Source of the DNA: Myrica gale
Lineage: Eukaryota > Streptophyta > Magnoliopsida > Fagales > Myricaceae
Direction of reading: 5' to 3'
Assembly: GCA_963930655.1 (NCBI GenBank)
Contig: OZ005621.1
Location: 8,419,001-8,483,000, forward strand
DNA: 64,000 bases
Shown here: one piece after another, positions 46,473 to 57,612 of the stretch
Layout of the letters: each line of letters starts with the position of its first letter
Position numbering within the stretch: position 1 is the first letter of the stretch
Made by a program: the position numbers and the translations under genes
Notes under the pieces: generated by a model
Seen by the model: only the letters and a program-made list of their open reading frames with translations
The model's database searches: none
Told to the model about the DNA's origin: nothing

Positions 46473-49400
46473 TCAGGCTTTGCCGGAAGCCACCGGCTTA
46501 AGACCGTGTTTTAATGCTGCTTCCCAGACTAGGTCGATCCTGTCGACGTCGAGTGCCCCGACTTCGTTATGAGTCCAACCTTCAAGAAGATGGACCACAC
46601 CCCCAGCATGACATGCGTGGACAACTCCTCTACTCATGGTATACTGTTTCAACAAACCAATTGCCCAATGCCTCGTGAGAAGAAGTAACGAAAGAAGATG
46701 ATAGGATTTGGTGTTGCAGATAACCTTCAAGTTCAGAATCAAGGTTCTTTACAAGACAATGACAGTTCAGATAGCTAACCTCACAACACCCAAGACCTTG
46801 GACATCGTCGGGTAATCTCATGGCAGCAAGATCACCATAAGTGCAGTCTCTTCTGAAGGCCAAGATGGGTGGGACCACGAATTGATGGAAATGTGTTCCA
46901 CGCGGTGCCCAACTTTGCTCTCTTGGTGTGATCCACTTGCCAACAATCCATGTCTACATGCAATATAATTGACCAATAACCACATAGCTTAGTCAAGTTC
47001 TGCCAAAAAAATGACTCAAGTAAAAATGAGAGCACACCTTGCAGTTTCGTGCTGCTTGGTACTTTGACACTTGCACTAAGTAGCTCTGACAATCTGCCGG
47101 GGCTTCCTTTTGAATCTTTTGAAATCTTTCAGCCGACAGAGTCAACATCTGCAATTTCCCTTAACTAATCAAACTTCCAATAGCGTAATTGAGGTGTGTT
47201 TCAGTATGTTTTCTTTATCTTTTGGGAAGGTTGGAAAGAGGGTAACTATTCGTTTGGTGCCTGCGCGTGTTAATAATGTGTGTACAGTTGCCACCGAATT
47301 AAACGCAAAAGACGAAGGTTTGTACATGCAGCCAGCCATGCATACCCAAAGAGAGGCAAACTGGCCAGGGTATTATTATTTTGCTGTGAAGATGGACCAT
47401 TTGGTTTGTCAAAACAGAACACAAATGGCATAGGTACCAATAAATGATGAACCGTCCGAGATTAAGCATGAAATTGACGTTAAGATGCCGTGTATGGCCG
47501 ATTCAGAAGACAACCCAGGGGAGTAAGTACTTGACGTATCCAGGACAATGACATTTCTTTCTAGAGTTAATCGAACTTCCTCAAAACCAGTAGGAACTCG
47601 GCTTCTTGGGAGTTGGAATAAGAGGTTGAAACGTCAAACGTCAAAGGTAGAGGGGAGAAAAGGACGAGACAGAAGACTTACGAGGACTCTTACTCTCCTT
47701 CGGCAAAGGTAGAGAGCAATGGCTCTACCGAGCTTGGAAGTAGCCCCTGTTAAAAATACCTCTTGAACATCCATGGGTATTTCGTTCAGAATAACTGCAG
47801 CGGTTAAGGTGTTCCCATGGACAACTCGAACCTTAAGGTTGGGGTGCTTGTTTACAAACAGCGTTCCACCCCCGTTGAGAGATTCATTCTGCACACACCA
47901 ATTGATAAGCTAGAGACATCAGAGACAAACAAAAACAGAGGGATAGAAATACAGAGAGGGTCTGAGAGAGAGACACACATAGTGATAATTCGTCAGCGAC
48001 GCGATTCGCTAGGAAAATTGTATAGTACTAATTAAAAATTTAATTCATTTAGCTCGCTTTTTTGTGACTTTACTTTAGAACAGAACCATCAAAATTGTTA
48101 GTCATTTTCTGAGGCGAACAATTTTATAGGTCACAGCAACGACACACCCCTTTATTGAGCAAGGTTATAAGATAGATGTACTGTTTTCAAAGTGGAATTG
48201 AAAGGAAGAGATATTCTATTTTAATTGAAAAAAGTTACCTAACTATTAAAACAATTTTTAAAATTTAACGTATTGAACACTAATATTTTTTTCAATTTAA
48301 TCATTAAAATCGTGTTATATGTATTAAAATTAAGTCGTGTCACCATTTTAACAATTTTTGAACGACAAATTGATTGATTAATTGAAACCCTAATTGAGAT
48401 TTGGAGAAATTGTCGTTTCCCAGTTTTACCTGGGGGAGGTAGCAGTCAGAAATGAAAGAAGGTAAAAATGGAGCTATTGATTGTGGTACGTATGCGGCAG
48501 CTAGCTGCAGAGAAGGAAATGATGATACGCATGGTACTGTCTAAACAATAGTACTAAAAAGTCAGAACCCGGCTCTCCATTACACCTCTGCTTCCAAATA
48601 TAATTTCCCCCAACAACTATTTCAAAAATCACCAGAGCTCTATTTACGTTTTCTTTAATTTTCGTACGGAGTACAGGAAAAAAAGGACCGAATTTTGGGT
48701 TTTTGACTTTTTGTTTTTATGTAGACAAATAAATCGAATTAGATGTTATTTCAAATAATACTACAGATTATAGACATCAAGTACTAACCTTATTTAGCGC
48801 GGCAAGACTAATGACTTTAACCCCAAGTTTATCCGCCCTGAGAATGGCCTGCTCGATGTGCTTGTTGATGCCCTGCATAGCAAATGGCAGGAAATACTGC
48901 ACAAGATACAGGAAAATGAGATTTTAGACCTAAATCTAAGTGATATCAGCAGTGATTCGATCTAAGAAAAAGGTCTAAACGTAAAGCGGACCTGGAAGCC
49001 ACACCTAGGCACAACCCATGTCTGGTGCAACCGGTTTCTAAGGTTGTAGAAACTGTAAACAAAGGTTTTTGACCAAGCCCACATCATAAGCAACACTAGA
49101 AGGGATATCGGCCATATCGGGAATAGAAAGATCCTCATTGAGAATGGCAACGAGGCAAACGACCGGAAGATGAATGGTGCATGCAAAGCGGCCGAGACAT
49201 CCACAACATGGGCTAGGAAAACAAAGTCCGGTACCCTTCCATGTTTCCCTGCATTTCATATGGGTGTAAAGTTAGCCTTCCTACAAATTGCGTTATAGGC
49301 TTTCCTAAAATCTTTGGACGTGTAAAAGAATGGTGATATTGTACGTGTGGCAAATCTTAAGTCAGTGCAATACTGCGCAGTGAGACGTAATGTTGCGCAT

Positions 49401-51392
49401 TGATGTAGCGATTAGCTGTATGCACCTCGTTGATACACGTGAAACCTAAAGCACCAACTTGAAGAAAGATTTGTAAAATTTTGATGAAATTCAGCTATAC
49501 CCACCTCGATTTGAACTTATTTTCTTGTTCAATTCCCATGACTTGCCGTTCTGTGTCTTCCACAGTGCATCGAAGAGAGGCATAAAGAGGCAGAAATTGG
49601 AACCCATCTCCTGGTGGTGTAAACTGTGGTAGCTGCACAGCATGAGAAACTAGTAAACCAGTGAAGTTCGGTTCATGAAAAAAAGGTTTTTGAACACGGT
49701 ACATCCCAACAGCTCCGCAGTCTGGGAGAAGGAACAGATTTTGTTCATATTTGGGTGATTTTGCAGATAATGGAGGTTGCCTAAAGCGTTTTCTAAACTA
49801 CCCAATTCACGAAGTTCTCATTTGTCATACGACTGGGAACCAGAAAAAGTTACACGACAAATACGTGGGTGATACAACCAAACTCTGGTCTCTGTATAAA
49901 GACAAAAATTGATTTCCTTCTTTGCGATTGATTCTGTAAATAGGACCTCTCTCTGGATAGTTAGAGCAGAAAAGTGTATTACAAGCTGAGACTAGTTCAA
50001 TTTTATGGTGGGTGTTTAGCAATGGCAAAAGATTTCTAATCAAGGAACGATTGGGATCCCTAAGCTACAGGACCAGTATCCTCTGCAATACTTATTACTT
50101 GGAGCTATAGGTGAGAGAGAGGTATGGTTCCCGCCAGGGACCCACGTCTCTCTCGCAGCTATTGCTCTGTGCAATTCGGGTGCCAGGAGCCTGGTCCATG
50201 AGCTAGACACTGGTGCTGCTTTAACTAATAAATGCGAGGACAAGACTACTTTGCTGATACTTTAAAGAATGCATCGAAATTGGCACGAGGGAACAATTGC
50301 TTACGTCGGTGTATAGAGAAGATATCTGAGAAAGGGGACAGTCTCGAAAATACGGTAGGGAATAACTTCGACATTGGAATGCCCCAAGCATCGAAGAAAA
50401 TCAAAGATTAAGACATAGGCGTAGATCATGCTTATTGATCCATATCCCAGTAGTGAAGCCCCCAGTATCGGAACTCCAATAATCACAGTTAGCATAAGAT
50501 GCTCCAAAAATGTAGCATTTCCAGCTGCAGCAAATAGATAGGAAATTATATGCTACTGAGGGAAGTCAATGAACAACCGATTGTCAAGTTGAGAAATAAA
50601 GATAAGTTGCTATCGATATATTGGTTTTGTTGGTGTTACCTGTAAAGGACTGGGGTACTGGAGATGAATGGTGAAGTGAATGGTAATGGGCAAAAAGCTG
50701 GTTGCGGTGGAGGTATCTATGCAACCAATAATAGAGTGGCTCTGAAACAGCCATATGGAGTGTCAGAACAGCAATAAAGCCATTTGCGTTCCAGAGGGGG
50801 AGATTTTCAAGGAATCGAAACATGTAGGAGGCCATGGAAGCGATTAATGCTTGAAGGATAATGAAATTGTCCCTGTAAAGCAGAAAATACAATCAAATAT
50901 CATTCATACAGAGGAAACCCATTCCGTATGTCACAAAATAGGAGGTGCTTCTTGATAGAAATGTACCAGTCCCATTCTAAGTCAATCTGCTTGAAATCGA
51001 CCCCTTGTTGAAGAATCCGGCGATTTCGCGTAAGGAAAGCCATGTTACTGTAAGAGCTCCATAGCTGATGAATTAGACCTCTAAGTGCACATATTATCAG
51101 AATATGGAGGCACCAAGTATCTTTTGGGGCTTCCGCATCAAATCTTGAATACCAAACTTTTGCAAGAAGAGTTCCATATAGTAGATACTTCCATATTGAA
51201 GAAGAAATTTTAAGGGATAAACACCCATATTAGTAACAGAGAGAGAGAGAATCTGTGTAATCATAATTAACTTAATAAAATAAATAATCCATAGAAATTT
51301 TACTACATAATGGAAAACATAAACGGATAGTCGTTTCATACCTTGAAGAAGCCCAAGTTCGCCCAAGGCCAAGCGGACAAAGGAGCAACCAT
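46473..51392 (-). CDS. CER3: CER3/WAX2 wax alkane-synthesis protein, 11 exons, complete
   Basis: Exons on the minus strand are 51392-51342, 51187-50967, 50872-50640, 50524-50305, 49632-49505, 49248-48992, 48896-48789, 47888-47682, 47148-47038, 46953-46780 and 46643-46473. All phases agree and give 626 residues (Arabidopsis CER3 about 632). The start [14 protein letters not shown] and the end [15 protein letters not shown] are family hallmarks. The N-terminal half has several membrane segments and the fatty-acid-hydroxylase His clusters: H142/H146, H153-H159 (HYHSLHH) and 244-248 (HSLHH). The C-terminal WAX2 domain has an NAD-fold-like [11 protein letters not shown] and [18 protein letters not shown]3 works with CER1 and CYTB5 at the ER to turn very-long-chain acyl-CoA into alkanes for the cuticle. 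I see no break; the gene should be functional. Confidence 0.95.
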
Positions 51393-51732
51393 TTTTCCCT
51401 ACAAGACAATAAACTCAATCTCCTTGCGGTTCCTGGCCTTCGTCTTTCACAGACGTTAAAAAACAATATATCGATCCTTTTGTTCCAGTATGGTTTTTCT
51501 TGTCGAAACCAGCAAAACGAAAAATATGACAGCCCGGAATGGCAAACTCAAAAGGACCCAGTTATTGGAAAGAGTGGACTATGGGTGTCCCAGATATAAG
51601 GAGCTCCCTGGACTACAGTAGCCAGATAGAGATATAGAGGCACTTGCGTTTTCTAATTTGCTCAGTCTTTCTTTACCTGCAGCTCCACATCAAGACCTTA
51701 ATTCCTCCCCATCCTCAAGCTCCTACCTATAG

Positions 51733-51741
51733 ATTTATATA
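51733..51741 (-). promoter_or_regulatory. TATA box of the CER3 gene
   Basis: TATATAAAT on the minus strand, about 340 bases upstream of the CER3 start codon. It fits a leader of about 310 bases. The CT-rich stretch between them is typical of plant leaders. This is inferred from position. Confidence 0.55.
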
Positions 51742-51779
51742 AGACATCCGGGTGTAGTCCAATACTGTACAGTTAGATC

Positions 51780-52390
51780 TGTATCTCTTTTTTTATCTTG
51801 AATTTGTTGCTTTTATTTGGCTGCATGCATGGACGGTCGTCAATCATTCAAAGCCGTGGACGTTTGAATCCCAAAGCGTTTCACACCCTCTACAAAGGTA
51901 CAGCTGTAGGGATGGCCTACAATATATTCATAGTATATATCCCGCTTTACCCAGAAATTAATGCTTTCAATGTGGTTGGGGAAGTTGGGGTGGAGGTGTT
52001 TCGAGGCTTAGTCGACTACTAATTGCTCTGTGTGTGGTTGCCTCATAAAGATGGAAGGCATATCGAATGATCCCCATGCAGCAGCCCAAAGACGAAATGG
52101 TCAACAGTATATATATATATATATATGACTTTGGGCTTGGTTTGATGATTCATCATATAAAGTAGGAGGCTATTCCAGCTGCAAACGTATATAAATTTAG
52201 GCCGGTGGAGAGCTTCAGTATGTACATAAACGATGGCTTCCACTAAACAAGAGAAGCTCCACTTGGGATTTCAGCTCAAACAAGCGTTTTTAAGGCCTAT
52301 GTGAGGTTTTCTGTAGTTTGTCTAAGCTCTGTCTAGTTCTGAGAAAATCCGCGTTAATCAGACGAAAGAGAACTTCAAATTGGTGAATCT
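51780..52390. other. Intergenic DNA upstream of CER3
   Basis: No gene is seen. A perfect (AT)n run at 52108-52126 is the only simple repeat. Confidence 0.5.
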
Positions 52391-52394
52391 GCAC

Positions 52395-53028
52395 TGTTGA
52401 AACGTGGTAGTTCCACATTGCTTAGCAATGTGGGGTATCGGAGAATTTTGGCTTATAAATAAGCCACCCCTTGTAACCTTTAATTTCATAAATGAGATGT
52501 AAACAAATTCAATTGGGTTTTTTCATTAGGTGTCTCATTTATCTAAAGTAAATTTTTTTTTTTCTAACATGGTATCAGAGGAAGGTTTTCGGCTTTAGTC
52601 CGGTTACCTCCCGGCGACCATCCGACTTAGTATCGGCTTTCTCCCGGCTCAGTACTGGCAACTCATCCGGCTCAGTACCGACTTTCTCCCGGCTCAGTAC
52701 CGACATCCTCCCGGTGCAGTACTGGCGACTTCCCGGCTTAGTACCGACAATCTTTGTAATTATTATTTTTTTTAATTTCTTTCTTGTAATTATTTTTGTA
52801 ACTTCAAACTCAAGGTTTGTCGGTTTGTCCACCTTGAGTTTGCGGGGGAGTGTTGAAATGTGGTAGTCCCACATTGCTTAGCAATGTGGGGTATTGGAGA
52901 ATTTTGGCTTATAAATAAGCCACCCCTTGTAACCTTTAATTTCATAAATGAGATGTAAACAAATCCAATTGGGTTTTTCCATTGGGTGTCTCATTTATCT
53001 AAAGTAAAAAAAAATTTTATTTCTAACA
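52395..53028 (+). mobile_element. Complete TRIM (miniature LTR retrotransposon)
   Basis: LTRs at 52395-52569 and 52851-53028 (TGTTGAAA ... TCTAACA) are flanked by the 5-bp duplication TGCAC (52390-52394, 53029-53033). A primer-binding site, TGGTATCAGAGG, directly follows the 5' LTR (52570-52581) and matches initiator Met-tRNA use. A purine tract, GCGGGGGAG, precedes the 3' LTR (52842-52850). The interior is under 300 bases and does not encode protein, as is normal for TRIMs, so it depends on enzymes from other elements. The LTRs differ by roughly 4 %, older than the chromovirus. Confidence 0.93.
52590..52755 (+). repeat. Minisatellite inside the TRIM
   Basis: About six degenerate copies of a unit of roughly 25-30 bases built on 'cccggctcagtaccgac' with 'ttct' or 'atcct' spacers, GC-rich compared with the surroundings. 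Confidence 0.75.
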
Positions 53029-53033
53029 TGCAC

Positions 53034-56000
53034 CCAGGATGTCCTAGTATTTATTAGCGTATTTGCTCTTTCTTTAATATTTTTTTTTCTTTCTATGGTG
53101 GAGACAGTCGCACGTAAGGACAGATCACGGCCATATTACTTAAAGCTTGTGGTAAGAAAGTCCAATAAGTTGTGTTCCCAATCTCTAATAACTCGCAAGA
53201 AAGTTCCATTTCTAGTACAGGCTTCATCGACTAATCAAAACTTGCAAAAACGAGGTAAAATCTTTTTCTAATAATCCTCCAAATAACAGACGGCAGCTTT
53301 TCCAAAACAACCAATAAACAATTATTAGGGCTTGTTTGGAAAAGGGTGCAGGATTTGATTTTTAGTTTAAATTTTGAATTTCAAATTTTAAGATTAAATA
53401 TTATTTTGTTACAGGGGTTTGTTTGGTTGAGTAAGATTTGGAATGATTTATATTTTATTAAATTAATTATTATTATTATTATGATATTCAAAAAATATAA
53501 TTCAAAAATCAGAAAAATATATAATTCAAAAAATAAGTAGAAAATGGTTTCATAAATATAAAAACCATAAAAATAGATAAAATATCAAACTAATAAAAAA
53601 TATTCTTACAAAAAAAAGGACAAAAAAATAGTGCAAAATTTTACAAAAATAATAAAAAACTATAACTTCAAAAAAATTGATTAAAATTTTCAAAAATACA
53701 ATCTCATTAGCAAATATAATTATTATCAAAATTATTACAATCATTTACACCATCAATGAGCAAAATTTCAAACAGTGAAGAATACCTCTTAACTCAGCAA
53801 CATTATTAATGCTTGGATCAAATTAATAGAAAAAACCGTTAAAGTGGTCTCCTTGATCATCTTTAGTAACTCTAGAGGAAAACACACTTATCACCCATAT
53901 CTGTGACATATTGCACAATAAACTATAAGTTTTGACACATTGCGTCATCCAACTATCAATGTTAGACATTTTTTACTCTAAACTACTTACTTTGACACAT
54001 TGCACAATTCAACTATCAATGTTATATATTTTACACACTCATTCCGAAAATAATACTCCCAAAATTTAATAAATTGATAATAATATCTTCAATATATTCA
54101 CAGTGGGTTAAGGACATTATCGTCATTTTATTCTAAAATTTTGATAGATAATGCAAAATGTCTGAAATTGGTAGTTATAAGAGGACACAATATTGTCTCA
54201 AACAGAATAGTTTAGGGTGCAAAGTGTAAAAACTACTCTAGCTCATAGGTGGAATAGGTGGAAAATGTATTTTTCCCATGAATCTACCCGCCTTAAAAGA
54301 ACTCGAATTCCTTATAATATATACTATCATACACGTTTAGTAGTTTAGGGTGAAAAATGTAATTTGATTTATATAATGTTGAATGTTGAATACTAACAAA
54401 TTGATCCACAGTTTTCCAAAATCAATGGACTCATAGTTGATAGTCCCGAGGTAATCTCGAAGACAAATTACGTCATAGCTAGATTATATATTATATATGG
54501 TCTTGACCAGTGAAAAGCTGAGAAGATATATTATATCTAAGGGGGCGTTTGTTTCCCAATATTTTCACCTCTCAATATTTCCAAACAATCATAAAATAAT
54601 CTATATCTTCTCATTAAATCATAAAATAATATTATACTATTCAATTAAATCTTCTCTCTCCTCACTTTTTCCATAAAATACTATATTTTTTCACAAACCC
54701 CAATACCCAAAATTTTCAAAACCCCAATATTTCCACAAACAAACACCCCCGTACTTATCAAAATCGCCTAGCCCTCGTCTTCATAGATCGAGGACCCTCA
54801 CTCTCGGAACCTCCCACCCTCTGCCTTTTAGCAAGGCTCGATCAAATATGCCTTTTGCTTTAATCATCAATTGAAAGAAAAGCAGGCCTTGCTCATCATT
54901 GGTTCAAAAATTAAATTTTCTAAAACATTCTTGTTCGAACAAGTGGTTCCGTTTTTTAACCTAGAGCGTCTAGCTGGAGAGAGGGGTCTAGTTTTGTTTT
55001 TGTTTTGTACATATATGAATTTTCATATAAATACTTTTATGATGTAATAAACTTTGATCCTCTCTCTCTCGGATGTAGGCACACTGCTAAACCAAGTAAA
55101 ATACTTATGTCAATTCTCTCTCTAGTTTTTAATCTCTTCTTAATCACTATTAGTTGTGGTACAAATCACAACAATTCTGAAGTGGTTTGCTTCGTGTCTT
55201 GTTGTTGATCCATGATATTGATTACGTATCCAGCCCTAATTTCCCATCGGCGGCTCTCTAGCTACAACCTTCGTTAATTTGATTCTTTCTGCGTTTGATC
55301 CAATTTTGCTTCGGTCGAAAGCCAAGGTCACAATGAAACCGCCATTGAGATTATGATCACCGTGAAAGGAGGCAGAGATAGGAAGTTCCAAACTGATCAG
55401 TTGCCCCCATTAAAGACGATTCGTTCCCTAGTCTTGTACTATAGTACAAATTGCAATGGGTGGGGTAAGAAGAAATTAAACGACATTGGCATATACAGTT
55501 GAGTCAACGTTAATCCAAACAGCACGAAGAAAAACGCAGTTTGGGTTTATGTTAATCAAATTAAATCAACTTTCAGATAGTTGAGATATTAGTATACAAT
55601 ATAGTTGTAGAATATGGGACGGAAGGAAGCCATTTTGCTAGTTTTTGACACTTGGTGTCAACTGGTGTAGCTGAATATTCGTTATTCATGAACATGAAGC
55701 TCACTGATTGATCTTGATGGTTCTATCTACCTGAAACAAGACTTTGGTTTTCCTCGGCAAACTTTCTTTTGTATTTTTAGCAGAGCATCACATTAATATA
55801 AAAGGGGCCCAATATGTTCAGCCAGCTGGCTTTTTCCCGTATGAGAATTGAGAAGAGAGAGCATTAGCCACTTGTCCTTGGAACTTTCTTACCATTTGAT
55901 ACGAACATATTTTGGTTCTTACTGTCTTGTTTCGAGCTCGAGTTCAAATAAAAGTAGAAAACCCTTGTTCGAATTTTGCTTATAACGAAGCTCGAGCTCG

Positions 56001-56940
56001 ATTAAGAATAAACAAACGAGCCTCGAGCTTGAGACTTGACTAGAGTTCGAGTTCGAGTTCTATTTTTATTTTTATTTTAAATAATTTCAATCACTCAAGT
56101 AATAGAGTACATTTTAAGGTCTAAATAAAGTTAATGGATACAAAATAAAATTTTAAAGTCTATTCTATTTTTTTTAGAGAAAACCTTGATTTAGCAATTT
56201 ATTACATGCTACTACCAACTTACATTTTAACAAAAAAAAATAACAATCGGCTATTAATACTACTGACACCAGAAGGAGATAAATGTCGGTCGATATTTGC
56301 TTTTCCGGCTATTAATGATTTGTTATGTTCTGAAATTCGTAAGGTGCTTATTTTTACTATTTATTTAGTTTTAATTATATTTCTTCTGAACGTTAGTTTT
56401 TAGAAAAATACAATTTTTCATCTAATAATTATTGAAATTCTTACACTTATCTCGGATTACCATTTTATTACATTTCCCTCTTAACTAATAGTCATTAGTC
56501 ATGTACACTTTACACCCGTTTCAATTAATTTAGACAAATTCATATTTTTTATTATTAAAATGACGTCTTTATCCCACATAAAAGAGAGTGCAAAGTGTAA
56601 ATAAAAAATATTAATTTCTGTCTAAATTAATTAAAATGGTGTAAAGTGTATACGATTTAGATTAGTAGAATTAATTAAAAAGGACTTAAAGTGTATACTA
56701 TTTAGATTGGTAGAGATCAAAACAAAATATAACAAAATTAATAGTTTAAAAGAAAATTGTCAAAATTCTAAAAATTAATAGACAAAAAATGGTATTTAAC
56801 TCTTAAATCTAAACCTACAAATTTGGTTAATATATCAAGATTGAACTAAATATGTTTTTTTTTAAAAGAGCAGGGATGAAAGAGACAACAATGATGTCCA
56901 GGATAAGTTGAGAGCTCACTATGAGGTGTAGCCCCTTAAA
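53034..56940. other. AT-rich intergenic DNA with several MITEs
   Basis: No gene is seen. 53890-54285 is an old palindromic element of the 45806-46204 type ('tgacacattgcacaa', 'agtttagggtgcaaagtgt'). 54541-54751 is a MITE with ends GGGGGCGTTTGTTT and AAACAAACACCCCC. 55925-56070 holds 'gagctcgag' phrases from a decayed element. 56402-56770 is another palindromic remnant with 'cactttacacc' in the left arm and its inverse in the right. Confidence 0.5.
54541..54751. mobile_element. 211-bp MITE, ends GGGGGCGTTTGTTT
   Basis: Good inverted termini and the AT-rich interior ('tcataaaataat', 'ctcactttttcca') resemble the Tourist-like family of 30553-33157; a target duplication is not clear. Confidence 0.65.
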
Positions 56941-56952
56941 AGACCAGTAGAG

Positions 56953-57604
56953 TAGGGGCGGTTTTGGCGAAAACTGTCACTGCAATTGACGGAATCACAT
57001 ATTTGACACTGTCATCGCATCTCTAAGGCACAACAACCGCCCTTGCCAGTGACGGTATTAACAGTAATGGTTAAACGGTAACCGCTTAAACCGTGTAACT
57101 GTTGGGAAAAAATAGGTTTTTTTAGACTTTTCATTTTTTTTCACTGTTTTTGACTGTTTTCTTGGTTTGTTTTTGGACCATTAAGACCATTTGATGCCTA
57201 TTTTTAAGTAATAAATATAATCATTCAAATATTAGAACTTGTTTCAATTTCCAACATAATATCATAATCAATAATTATATCAAATGGACAAATATCATAA
57301 CCTATTCAAACATAATCATCATTATTCATAACAATTATATAAGTTATACAAAAGTCCAACATAATATTATATTCAAACATAAAGACTAAAGTCTAATAAA
57401 AGTTTTCAACAATGTGACATAAACCAACTAACATATTCCAATAAAATCATAACAAAAGTATGTAACATAATCAATAATCATCACAAGTCTCATTTTTGAC
57501 ATCGTCATCACACCGCTAAGGCACAATAATTGCCATTACCGATTACGGTATCGGTAGCGGTGATGACACAATAACCGTCACCTCAGGTGCAAATGAGCAC
57601 CCTA
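56953..57604. mobile_element. 652-bp non-autonomous hAT element
   Basis: It starts TAGGGGCGGTTTTGG and ends GAGCACCCTA. A perfect 8-bp duplication, CAGTAGAG (56945-56952, 57605-57612), indicates hAT. The interior has inverted subterminal stretches ('catcgcatctctaaggcacaa' type at about 57015, and 'catcacaccgctaaggcacaa' type at about 57507, in direct order) and no transposase. Confidence 0.82.
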
Positions 57605-57612
57605 CAGTAGAG

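Noticed and set aside
51840-51880. tRNA B-box-like 'gtttgaatccc' (and 'gttcaaatccc' near 26153)
   Set aside because: No A box or acceptor stem at the right distance.
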